From positions 124,001 to 188,000 of the forward strand of contig NZ_JACSQN010000006.1 of assembly GCF_014836615.1 (NCBI RefSeq): 64,000 bases of DNA, written 5' to 3'. A model generated the notes under the pieces. That model searched no databases and was not told the origin of the DNA. It worked only from the letters and a program-made list of their open reading frames with translations. A program made the position numbers and the translations under genes. The stretch is from Sporosarcina quadrami (GTDB lineage Bacteria; Bacillota; Bacilli; Bacillales_A; Planococcaceae). This document shows, one piece after another, positions 52,280 through 64,000 of the stretch (positions are counted from its first letter, which is position 1; the number at the start of each line of letters is the position of its first letter).

Positions 52280-52681
52280 TTATTTCATTTTATGAACATT
52301 GATCCGATTGATAGCGCGCTTTAAATCAAGCTGTACCAATTGAGCATCAAGTTTATCTGTTTTTGCCTGTAATTCTTGTTCTGCACGTTTTGCTGCGCGT
52401 TCTGCACGAGCAAGGTCGATGTCAGAAGCTAATTCAGCATGTTGTGCAAGAACGGTGACGACGTCAGGACGCACTTCGATGAAACCGCCGTGAATGGCAA
52501 TATTCGTCGTTGTGTTGTCCTTCTTTAATCGTAGTGCACCGATCTGAAGTGGAGCGACCATAGCGATATGACCGGGAAGAATCCCGATTTCACCAGTTTC
52601 AGTCGAGGCAATTACCATATCCGCTTCAGATGCATTAACAGGACCGTCGGGAGTGACGATATTGACTTTAATGGTCTTCAT
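52280..52681 (-). CDS. atpC: ATP synthase epsilon subunit
   Basis: A 133-residue subunit of F1: beta-sandwich 'IKVNIVTPDGPVNASEADMV', 'EIGILPGHIAMVAPL', then two C-terminal helices rich in Ala/Arg/Glu ('AERAAKRAEQELQAKTDKLD') that can inhibit the rotor. It is the last atp gene. Unlike the rest of the operon it is separated from atpD by 198 nt holding a dispersed repeat. Confidence 0.92.
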   Translation of the reverse strand: MKTIKVNIVTPDGPVNASEADMVIASTETGEIGILPGHIAMVAPLQIGALRLKKDNTTTNIAIHGGFIEVRPDVVTVLAQHAELASDIDLARAERAAKRAEQELQAKTDKLDAQLVQLDLKRAINRINVHKMK

Positions 52682-52693
52682 TTGTTTCCCTCC

Positions 52694-52879
52694 TGATCAA
52701 TTACGCCTAGGCGTAATTGTGCCTGGATTTTTATCGGGCATAGCACGATAAATTCATTTAAAAATCCATGACATCCGCCGGAGGCTTATTTTATTCAGCT
52801 TAGAGATATTCTATTCTAATGCATTCTCCGGCGTTGCACTCGACACCATTTAAAAGTGATAATGTATGCTGAATAAAAT

Positions 52880-52880
<1 letters not shown>
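52694..52880. repeat. dispersed palindromic repeat (element R2, copy 2) inside the atp operon
   Basis: Shares with copy 1 the palindrome CAATTACGCC / GGCGTAATTG (52699-52718), the AAAATCCATGACATCCGCC block and GGAGGCTT. The far part is a larger hairpin: ATTTTATTCAGC (52788-52799) pairs with GCTGAATAAAAT (52868-52879) around ~70 nt. It lies between atpD and atpC, where other Bacillales have only a short gap. Confidence 0.7.
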
Positions 52881-55204
<2,324 letters not shown>

Positions 55205-55243
55205 TTATTGTTTAATTGGACCAAAATCCAGATTGACCGATTC

Positions 55244-56767
<1,524 letters not shown>

Positions 56768-56778
56768 TCAATTTCAAA

Positions 56779-57318
56779 TTATGATCCGATCAGTTTACGT
56801 TCCAGTTTGTTAAGCTTAGCGCTTAAGCTGCTGTCGTAAATCTGATTGCCAATCTGCAGGCGGATGCCGCCGATCAGACTTGGATCGATGATATTTTCAA
56901 TGCGTAATGATTGTTTGCCTACTTTGCGTCCGAATGTCGCAGAAATCGAGTTCGTCTCCACTTCCGTTAAAGGACGTGTCGAGTATACTTTAGCTTCTGC
57001 AACTCCAGCTGCATCATTTGCCAATGCGTGGAATTGTGCAAAGACATTTTGGATTTCATCCATACGTTTCGCATCCAACATCACGAACAATGTGTTCATG
57101 ACAATCGGATTTACTCCGTTAAAGATCGTCTTCATAATGTCTTTTTTCTTTGCCGTTGACAGTTTTGGAGAACTAAGCAATTCACTTAAACCTTTGTTAT
57201 CACGGAAAGCTTTCTTCAATTCTGTAAGTTCTTCTTGAATAGAAGCAGTCTGTCCGTGTTGCTGTGCTAAGTCGAATATTGCTGTTGCATAACGTTCAGC
57301 TACTACCGATTGGCTCAT
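56779..57318 (-). CDS. atpH: ATP synthase delta subunit
   Basis: A 179-residue F1 subunit joining the stator stalk to the head: N-terminal helical domain ('VAERYATAIFDLAQQHG') and C-terminal 'DPSLIGGIRLQIGNQIYDSSL' strand region. It overlaps atpF by 4 nt (ATGA), so the two are co-translated. Confidence 0.95.
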   Translation of the reverse strand: MSQSVVAERYATAIFDLAQQHGQTASIQEELTELKKAFRDNKGLSELLSSPKLSTAKKKDIMKTIFNGVNPIVMNTLFVMLDAKRMDEIQNVFAQFHALANDAAGVAEAKVYSTRPLTEVETNSISATFGRKVGKQSLRIENIIDPSLIGGIRLQIGNQIYDSSLSAKLNKLERKLIGS

Positions 57319-57872
57319 CGGCTTTCGCCTGCCTTCACAATCGTTTCTTCAATCAATGCACGGTTGTCTTCCTCGGAGATTTCTTTTCCAAGTACTTTTG
57401 AAGCCGCCAAGATTGATAGTGAAACGAATTCTTCGCGTACGGCTGCAACTGCCTTTTCTTTTTCTGTTGCGATTTCAAGTGTAGCGGATTCTTTCATCCG
57501 GTTCACTTCATTGCGTGCAGCTGTAATTAGCTCTTCACGCTGTGTTTCTCCTTGCTTACGTGCGTTATCAACAATCGACTGTGCGTTTTCGCGAGCTTCC
57601 TTCAAAAGAGCGCGCTGCTCTTCCAAAAGTTTGTGAGAATCTAAACGGCTTTGTTCAGCTGCTTCGATTTCATTCGCGATCAATTGAGCACGTTGATCCA
57701 TAATTCCCATAAGCGGGCCCCATGCAAATCTCTTCAAAAGAAGCATAAGGACTGTGAAGAAGAATACTGTTGTGATAATACTTCCTAGGTTCAAGCCATC
57801 AGGATCATTCAGTTTCGCTAAAAATCCTGCGTCAGCATTTGCAGACAATAGGATGAGAGTATTTTCTAACAC
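57315..57872 (-). CDS. atpF: ATP synthase b subunit
   Basis: A 185-residue stator subunit with one N-terminal membrane helix (IITTVFFFTVLMLLLKRFAW) and a long Ala/Glu/Arg coiled coil to the end. The start is GTG 57872 after GGGAG. The N-terminal ~25 residues ahead of the helix are longer than in many homologues. Confidence 0.94.
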   Translation of the reverse strand: MLENTLILLSANADAGFLAKLNDPDGLNLGSIITTVFFFTVLMLLLKRFAWGPLMGIMDQRAQLIANEIEAAEQSRLDSHKLLEEQRALLKEARENAQSIVDNARKQGETQREELITAARNEVNRMKESATLEIATEKEKAVAAVREEFVSLSILAASKVLGKEISEEDNRALIEETIVKAGESR

Positions 57873-58044
57873 GATTGTTTCACTCCCTTCAAGAGCTTAT
57901 ATCATTTTCATAAGTGGTACGTGTATAGAAAGAACGTTATTCTTAATTTTCAACTTTAAATAAGCTTTTCAAACATCTGTTGTTACATAAATGAATGGCG
58001 AAGGGCATAACGTGCGTTCTTCGCCATTTAAAATTGTTCGGAAA

Positions 58045-58299
<255 letters not shown>

Positions 58300-58329
58300 T
58301 TACCAACCCTATAAAGGGGCAATATATGT

Positions 58330-59070
<741 letters not shown>

Positions 59071-59445
59071 TTAAAAGTGCTTTACGTGGACTACGATCCT
59101 ATCTGCTAGCAATAGGATGTAGGGAATCATTAATCCAATCACAGTTGCAATCAGATTGAACTCTTCCGGCATAGTCAGCGCAATCGCTGCCGCCGCCACT
59201 CCGGATCCGAAACGCAAAGCGGTTCCTCCGATTGACTTTGTTTCTTTCCCTTGAGAGATTTTCTCGTCGAATCTGTCCATTCTACGGACAATAATCCAAA
59301 AATTATACAATCCGAAGAACGATCCGAGAATTAATCCTGCAAAAACCGGTTTGAAGTCAGTAAAAGCCCATCCTATGACGAACAGTGCGAGCAAAAAAAA
59401 GACAGCTTTCTTTTGCCTATTAAAAATTTGTCGCATTGTGTGCAT
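59071..59445 (-). CDS. atpI: ATP synthase AtpI/i subunit
   Basis: About 124 residues with four membrane helices. It begins MHTMRQIFNRQKKAVFFL and ends in 'YILLLADRIVVHVKHF'. AtpI helps assemble the c ring. The start is ATG 59445, 11 nt after AGGAG; the open frame upstream to 59544 is unlikely to be translated. First gene of the atp operon. Confidence 0.85.
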   Translation of the reverse strand: MHTMRQIFNRQKKAVFFLLALFVIGWAFTDFKPVFAGLILGSFFGLYNFWIIVRRMDRFDEKISQGKETKSIGGTALRFGSGVAAAAIALTMPEEFNLIATVIGLMIPYILLLADRIVVHVKHF

Positions 59446-59894
59446 GATGGGTGATTCTCCTGATTCATATTTTGCTTCAGCTTTTGCTTTCAACGAAAAG
59501 TGTAGGACAATGAACTGCGTCAAACGAAAAGGTCCGTCCCCCATAATCGGGCTTGTCCCAGAGCTCCGATCAAGGTCGGAACCTGTTATTGTAAATGAAT
59601 CGTCTCAACTACTGACCACCAGGAAGCGTTGCTATCGAGCAAGTTCAAAGTGGTGTTACTGACGACATCCAGCGAAAGGATGATAGAATCGTCTCGGAAA
59701 TGTTTGCATCGACGATCTTCATATGTATGAAACCCCTATCATTCTTACCCTTTGTTAGCATACAATAGGGGCATTTTGATGTCAATTGATTCCCGTGAAA
59801 AACTTCACAAACTCTACTCTTTGTCAAATTATCGTCATAATTGTAGACGAACTGCAATATTCATGCTGTCCATAGGGGAATTCCCTATTGTTTT
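59446..59894. other. 449-nt region upstream of the atp operon
   Basis: Contains a long-loop hairpin (CCCCTAT 59733-59739 / ATAGGGG 59765-59771) and a palindrome ATAGGGGAATTCCCTAT near 59871 at the end of mnaA, either of which may terminate mnaA. The atp promoter must lie here but I cannot name a convincing box pair. No gene seen. Confidence 0.5.
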
Positions 59895-61031
59895 TCAGTT
59901 CTTTTCTGATGACCGTAAATACTCAAGTAAAGCTTCGACAATACGCCCAGACGCTTTTCCATCTCCGTAAGGATTGGATGCTTTGGACATTTTCGTATAC
60001 TCTTCTTCATTAGATAGAAGTTCGTCCGTTAAATTAAAGATCATCTCTTCATCCGTACCGGCAAGTTTCAATGTCCCCGCCTCGATGCCTTCAGGACGCT
60101 CAGTCGTATCGCGTAGTACGATTACCGGTTTTCCGAGTGATGGCGCTTCTTCTTGGATACCACCTGAATCTGTCAGGATAATATGCGAGCGAGCTGCGAA
60201 ATTATGGAAATCGACGACTTCAAGCGGCTCAATAAGATGTACGCGATTGTTGTTACCTAGCAGTTCATCCGCCACTTCCCGTACTGCAGGATTCATGTGA
60301 ACGGGATAGATTACTTGCGTCCCCGGATGTTTTTCAAGAATCCGCGTAATTGCACGGAACATATTGCGCATCGGTTCGCCAAGGTTTTCGCGTCGGTGAG
60401 CAGTAAGTAATATGAGTTTGTCGTCGCCGATTTGATCTAACACTGGATGATGGTAGTCTTCTTTGACAGTCGTTTGTAGCGCATCGATCGCCGTATTTCC
60501 TGTAATGTAAATGCGATCTTTCGGTTTCGCTTCATTTAATAGGTTCTGTGCAGACTTTTCTGTCGGTGCGAAATGAAGGTCCGCAATGACGCCTGTCAGC
60601 TGGCGATTCATCTCTTCCGGGTACGGTGAAAATTTGTCCCACGTACGAAGACCCGCTTCGACATGACCGACTGCGATTTGGTTATAAAATGCAGCAAGAC
60701 TTCCTATGAAAGTCGTCGACGTATCACCGTGGACGAGCACGATATCCGGTCGCGCGTCCTTCATGATTTTGTCGAGCCCTTCCAGACCGCGCGTCGCCAC
60801 ATCGATCAATGTCTGACGGTCCTTCATAATGTTAAGATCGTAATCCGGTGTAATATCGAATGCATGCAAAACTTGGTCGAGCATTTGACGGTGCTGCGCG
60901 GTCACGGTAACAATCGATTCGATTGTCTCCGGATGTTTTTGCAGTTCAAGTACAAGCGGTGCCATTTTAATCGCTTCCGGTCTCGTACCGAAAATCGTCA
61001 TCACTTTAAACTTTCGTTTCAATCCATTCAC
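59895..61031 (-). CDS. mnaA: UDP-N-acetylglucosamine 2-epimerase (non-hydrolysing)
   Basis: A 378-residue WecB/MnaA enzyme making UDP-ManNAc. It begins 'KVMTIFGTRPEAIKMAPLV', has 'VLVHGDTSTTFIGSLAAFY', 'GHVEAGLRTWDKFSPYPEE' and 'ILTDSGGIQEEAPSLGKPV', all family blocks. Its product feeds teichoic-acid linkage units and, through WecC at 13346-14635, UDP-ManNAcA. The start is GTG 61031 or ATG 61001. It lies between upp and atpI as in B. subtilis. Confidence 0.92.
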   Translation of the reverse strand: MNGLKRKFKVMTIFGTRPEAIKMAPLVLELQKHPETIESIVTVTAQHRQMLDQVLHAFDITPDYDLNIMKDRQTLIDVATRGLEGLDKIMKDARPDIVLVHGDTSTTFIGSLAAFYNQIAVGHVEAGLRTWDKFSPYPEEMNRQLTGVIADLHFAPTEKSAQNLLNEAKPKDRIYITGNTAIDALQTTVKEDYHHPVLDQIGDDKLILLTAHRRENLGEPMRNMFRAITRILEKHPGTQVIYPVHMNPAVREVADELLGNNNRVHLIEPLEVVDFHNFAARSHIILTDSGGIQEEAPSLGKPVIVLRDTTERPEGIEAGTLKLAGTDEEMIFNLTDELLSNEEEYTKMSKASNPYGDGKASGRIVEALLEYLRSSEKN

Positions 61032-61058
61032 GCCTTCCCCATTGTGTTGGTACTTTTT

Positions 61059-61688
61059 TTATTTCGTTCCGAAAAGACGGTCGCCTGCGTCACCTAGACC
61101 AGGTACGATATAGCCTTTTTCGTTTAAACGCTCGTCCAACGCCGCGATATAGACGTCGATTTCCGGATGCGCTTCTGTAAATACTTTCACGCCTTCAGGT
61201 GCTGCGATCAGGCACATGAAACGAATGTTTTTCGCTCCACGTTTCTTCAGTGAATTCACTGCCTCAACTGCCGTCCCACCTGTTGCAAGCATCGGATCGA
61301 CTAGGATGAATTCACGTTCAGCTACGTCAGATGGCAACTTCACGAAATACTCATGCGGCTGCAATGTTTCCGGATCACGGAACAAACCGATATGTCCAAC
61401 TTTCGCCGCCGGAATCAATTTCAAAATCCCATCGACCATGCCGATTCCTGCTCTCAAAATCGGAACAATCCCTAGTTTCTTCCCTGCTAACACTTGCGAT
61501 TTCGACATGCAAACAGGTGTCTCCACATCTACTTCCTGTAATGGAAGATCGCGCGTAATTTCATACGCCATAAGTGTCGCCACTTCATCGACAAGCTCAC
61601 GGAATTCCTTCGTCCCCGTATTCACGTCACGGATATACGTTAATTTATGCTGGATGAGCGGATGATCAAATACATGTACTTTTGCCAT
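61059..61688 (-). CDS. upp: uracil phosphoribosyltransferase
   Basis: A 209-residue salvage enzyme converting uracil and PRPP to UMP. The PRPP-binding loop is '[17 protein letters not shown]' and the C-terminal uracil site '[17 protein letters not shown]'. It follows glyA as in B. subtilis, but here NERD3 and arrays D1 and D2 have come between them. Confidence 0.94.
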   Translation of the reverse strand: MAKVHVFDHPLIQHKLTYIRDVNTGTKEFRELVDEVATLMAYEITRDLPLQEVDVETPVCMSKSQVLAGKKLGIVPILRAGIGMVDGILKLIPAAKVGHIGLFRDPETLQPHEYFVKLPSDVAEREFILVDPMLATGGTAVEAVNSLKKRGAKNIRFMCLIAAPEGVKVFTEAHPEIDVYIAALDERLNEKGYIVPGLGDAGDRLFGTK

Positions 61689-61909
61689 TGCTAATCGCTC
61701 CTTTTCAAAATGTCTTGACCATTATACCAGATGCCAACCCAATCACGCACCATCAAGCGCGGAAAGTGACAGATGTTGTTGAATGATGAATTGTTTGAGG
61801 ATTTGTTGTGGTTGGTGGGGTGGTTGTGTTCTTGGATGTTGAGCGGTTTTTGGCGTAGGGAAACGTGTTTAGGCAATAGAATCGATGATGACGAGTGCGG
61901 GAGTTGGAA

Positions 61910-62150
61910 TACGGGCGCGCAGACCGGATTTACGGGCGCGGAATCAACTTTACGAGCGAGCAAGACGGGTTTGCGGGCGCACCAAGCGTGTATTCGAGCG
62001 CGAAAACGTATTTACGGGCGCAGCTGTACTGTTTACGAGCGCGACACCAACTTATACGAGCGCAGACGACAGATTTACGAGCGCGGGGAAAACTCATGAA
62101 TTGAAAAATACTCGTACGCGCAGAATGCCTTTGACAAATTAATCCTTGTC
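61910..62150 (+). repeat. repeat array D1 (family D, 20-21-nt period) with end motif
   Basis: Nine units of TTTACGRGCGCG type at 61910, 61931, 61951, 61972, 61993, 62013, 62034, 62055 and 62076, spaced 21 or 20 nt and more diverged than D2. A last TACGCGC at 62115 runs into the end motif (CGCGCAGAATG at 62117, TTTGACAAATTAAT at 62129). It lies between upp and the end of NERD3. Upstream, 61810-61860 holds fragments like units of families A and C. Confidence 0.87.
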
Positions 62151-62195
62151 TTAAATAAAGTGGAACTTAACTAGCGTTAGCAAACTCCCCTTTTA

Positions 62196-63140
62196 CTATT
62201 CTTTGCTATAAAAAGTATTCTTAGCTTTCCCATTCATCAGAAGACCGGATTTCTTCAACATTCGTTTTGCGACGGATCGGTCAGCAATCATGGAAAACGA
62301 TCGGAATTCACGATTGGTGATTTTCGTATCGATCAGATAAAACCAATCAGACAATAATTGCTGATGCCCATCAGCAGAAACACTATGGCAAGTAATACAA
62401 ATCCACCTTTTCTCTATCCATTGCATTTTACCAGTCCTGCAACTTTGGCATATCACACCTGCTTTAATTTCTCCTCTTGACATTTTCATTGTTTTTATCA
62501 AAGGGAATGGATTATATTCTTGGTGTGCATTAATCATTTCAAAAGAAATCTTCTTCATTTCATTACGTGAAATTCTTTCAACGCCAATCGTCATATTGTA
62601 TAAAATAATTGGAATCTCTTGAGTGAATGCAAGAACGATGTCCATCTGATTCTCATTGTATAGCTCATTCGTAAAAGCTAATCCGATAACTCCCTCTATC
62701 GGAAGATTAATCCCTCTCTCTTTGAGCCATAGATCCATGAAAATCTTCTTCCGATCTAACTCAGTAAGAGGACTACTAATAATTCTCCTCTCATCATTTT
62801 GTTCCTGGATGAATTGTATTGGATCTGTCTTGACCCGTAATGTCCCGGCTAAATTCTTAACTTCAAATAATAGAATACGGTCTGGCAAAATCATAACGGA
62901 ATCCATCTGAAAATAAACCCCGTTTTGTAGCAGGCACACATCATGCATTAATGCCATAGGATAAGTCGGTCGGAATTCGTTTATATACTTATCAAAATTC
63001 AACTCACCCGCAAAGCCCGCACGCCTCTTTCTTAAATCTTCTTCAATTCTTGAGTACTGGTAGTGGTCATTCGGCAGTCTAGCAATTAATGATTCTAAAC
63101 CAATCAACATCAATGGTTTGTTCCGTTTTTTATAGATCAT
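62196..63140 (-). CDS. NERD3: NERD nuclease-related protein with zinc ribbon and C-terminal wing domain
   Basis: A 314-residue paralogue of NERD1 and NERD2. The NERD core has 'AGELNFD' (E46), D80 ('YFQMDSVM') and E93-x-K95 ('LFEVKNL'). A Cys4 ribbon (CQSC, 13 residues, CITC) and a basic tail ('KITNREFRSFS', 'RMLKKSGLLMNGKAKN') follow. The start is ATG 63140 after GAGGTG, so it has the full MIYKKR N-terminus that NERD1 lacks. Family D arrays lie directly on both sides. It splits the usual glyA-upp neighbourhood, which suggests insertion. Nuclease activity is inferred only. Confidence 0.85.
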   Translation of the reverse strand: MIYKKRNKPLMLIGLESLIARLPNDHYQYSRIEEDLRKRRAGFAGELNFDKYINEFRPTYPMALMHDVCLLQNGVYFQMDSVMILPDRILLFEVKNLAGTLRVKTDPIQFIQEQNDERRIISSPLTELDRKKIFMDLWLKERGINLPIEGVIGLAFTNELYNENQMDIVLAFTQEIPIILYNMTIGVERISRNEMKKISFEMINAHQEYNPFPLIKTMKMSRGEIKAGVICQSCRTGKMQWIEKRWICITCHSVSADGHQQLLSDWFYLIDTKITNREFRSFSMIADRSVAKRMLKKSGLLMNGKAKNTFYSKE

Positions 63141-63426
63141 TTTATCACCTCATGCGCATTGTACCAGTAAGCTGCATGTTTGACGAACCGGCAAATATCA
63201 TTTTTGACATGCGCTCAAGCCAATGAAATCAATAAATCCGACTTTCAAAATCCGAATTTTGTAGTGTGAATGTACTCATTTTGTTACTTTGGCAGTTTCA
63301 CTATTTTGCATGACGCCAGCATTATTTTGCTTATCTGAGCTAAATCGGCTTCATAACCGATGTGACATTTGCTTACCTTTTAATCTTATTTCGCGGAAGT
63401 CTCCTGTTCCCCAGCCTTCAAACAGA

Positions 63427-63797
63427 CGCGCCTAGTGCTTTTGACAAATTAATCTTGGTTTTACGAGCGCGCGGATGATGGTTATGGGCACGACTCCGAC
63501 TTTTACGAGCGCGCGGTCGACGGTTACGGGCGCGACTACGGCTTTTACGAGCGCGCGGTCGACGGTTACGGGCGCGACTACGGCTTTTACGAGCGCGCGG
63601 ATGATGTTTACGAGCGCAGCTACGGCTTTTACGAGCGCGCGGTCAATGGTTACGGGCGCGACTACGGCTTTTACGAGCGCGCGGTCAATGGTTACGGGCG
63701 CGACTCCGACTTTTACGAGCGCGCGGATGATGGTTATGGGCACGACTCCGACTTTTACGAGCGCGCGGTCGACGGTTACGGGCGCGTCAAACGCCAC
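63427..63797 (+). repeat. repeat array D2 (family D, exact 21-nt period) with end motif at its left
   Basis: Sixteen units start at 63462 and every 21 nt after that to 63777, without a slip. Units alternate between TACGAGCGCGCGG-type and TACGGGCGCGACT-type, a 42-nt dimer. The end motif (CGCGCCTAGTG at 63427, TTTTGACAAATTAAT at 63439) lies on the side facing NERD3. The 286 nt between NERD3 and the motif show no gene. Confidence 0.93.
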
Positions 63798-63813
63798 CCC
63801 ATAAAAACCAAAA

Positions 63814-63840
63814 ACCCCACACTCACCAAGAGTGTGGGGT
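63814..63840 (-). terminator. terminator of glyA
   Basis: ACCCCACACTC / GAGTGTGGGGT with a 5-nt loop and T-run on the minus strand, 14 nt past the glyA stop. Confidence 0.88.
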
Positions 63841-63853
63841 CCATCCTAATTAA

Positions 63854-64000
63854 TCAAGCATACAAAGGAAATTTATCTGTCAACGCCTTCACGCGCGCAG
63901 CTGCTTCAGTTTTGGCAGCTTCGTCTTCGTGGTTTTTCAGCAAATCAGCGATGATGGAACCGATTTCCTTCATCTCTTCTTCTTTGAAGCCGCGTGTTGT
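63854..64000 (-). CDS. glyA: serine hydroxymethyltransferase, C-terminal fragment (runs off the window)
   Basis: The last 48 codons and the stop. Residues read [20 protein letters not shown], then '[20 protein letters not shown]' and end TDKFPLYA, the C-terminus of GlyA, which interconverts serine and glycine with tetrahydrofolate. Identification is by this end and by the usual glyA-upp neighbourhood. Confidence 0.88.
   Translation of the reverse strand, partial: TTRGFKEEEMKEIGSIIADLLKNHEDEAAKTEAAARVKALTDKFPLYA

Noticed and set aside
61691..61963. 90-residue protein between upp and NERD3
   Set aside because: It reads into array D1, has no ribosome site and no family resemblance.
63427..63458. 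TTGACA in the end motif as a promoter -35 box
   Set aside because: No TATAAT-like box lies 16-18 nt downstream in most copies; the D2 copy runs straight into the repeats.

Overview
The window looks like a piece of a spore-forming Bacillales chromosome, most likely a Planococcaceae member of the Sporosarcina type (inference). The basis is a Bacillus subtilis-like order (upp, mnaA, atpIBEFHAGDC, ywzB, murA, spoIID, spoIIQ, spoIIID, mbl, flhO, flhP, fabZ, ywpF, ssb), sporulation genes, strong AGGAGG-type ribosome sites, and S-layer-homology (SLH) surface proteins. Almost all genes lie on the minus strand.

Region by region. 1-8.1 kb holds a polysaccharide operon: TPR protein, Wzy-like polymerase, Wzz-like chain-length protein, 4,6-dehydratase, then aminotransferase, phosphoglycosyl transferase, acetyltransferase and the start of a glycosyltransferase. 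The enzymes match a UDP-diacetylbacillosamine-type (EpsC/N/M/L, PglF/E/D/C-like) route. 8.3-17.4 kb is a cell-surface block: a 1192-residue S-layer protein behind a near-consensus promoter, a TagA/WecG glycosyltransferase with a UDP-ManNAc dehydrogenase, an S41 peptidase and an SLH-CAP protein. 17.4-24.4 kb carries two NERD-domain genes, an EamA transporter, yhdT-panF and a DnaQ-like exonuclease. 24.4-35.4 kb carries an MFS exporter with a candidate attenuator leader, a 1712-residue subtilase, a polysaccharide deacetylase and a YknX/YknW-like pair. 35.6-44.4 kb holds an IDEAL protein, a SWIM/SNF2 pair, ssb, ywpF, a lipoprotein, fabZ and an EpuA-like gene. 44.3-51.5 kb holds flhP, flhO, mbl, spoIIID, spoIIQ, spoIID and murA. 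51.8-61.7 kb holds ywzB, the complete ATP synthase operon, mnaA and upp. 62.1-64 kb holds a third NERD gene and the 3' end of glyA.

The most unusual content is intergenic. Eleven arrays, about 105 units in all, of short periodic repeats fall into four sequence families (A-D) with 20- or 21-nt periods. Each of the three NERD genes is flanked on both sides by arrays of a single family, a different family for each paralogue: NERD1 with A, NERD2 with B, NERD3 with D. Further A and B arrays, and a C array, stand alone between other genes. Arrays of all four families share an end motif (CGCGCTGRATG, a short gap, then TTTGACAAATTA). The NERD proteins keep the D...ExK nuclease-like residues and end in a zinc ribbon followed by a probable winged-helix tail. 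I propose that these are paralogous protein/DNA-repeat systems in which each NERD protein recognises its own helically phased array. The layout is read directly from the sequence; the function is inference.

The genes also link up. MnaA (UDP-ManNAc), WecC (UDP-ManNAcA) and the TagA-like transferase could supply a ManNAc-containing wall polymer of the kind SLH proteins bind, and two SLH proteins are encoded beside wecC/tagA.
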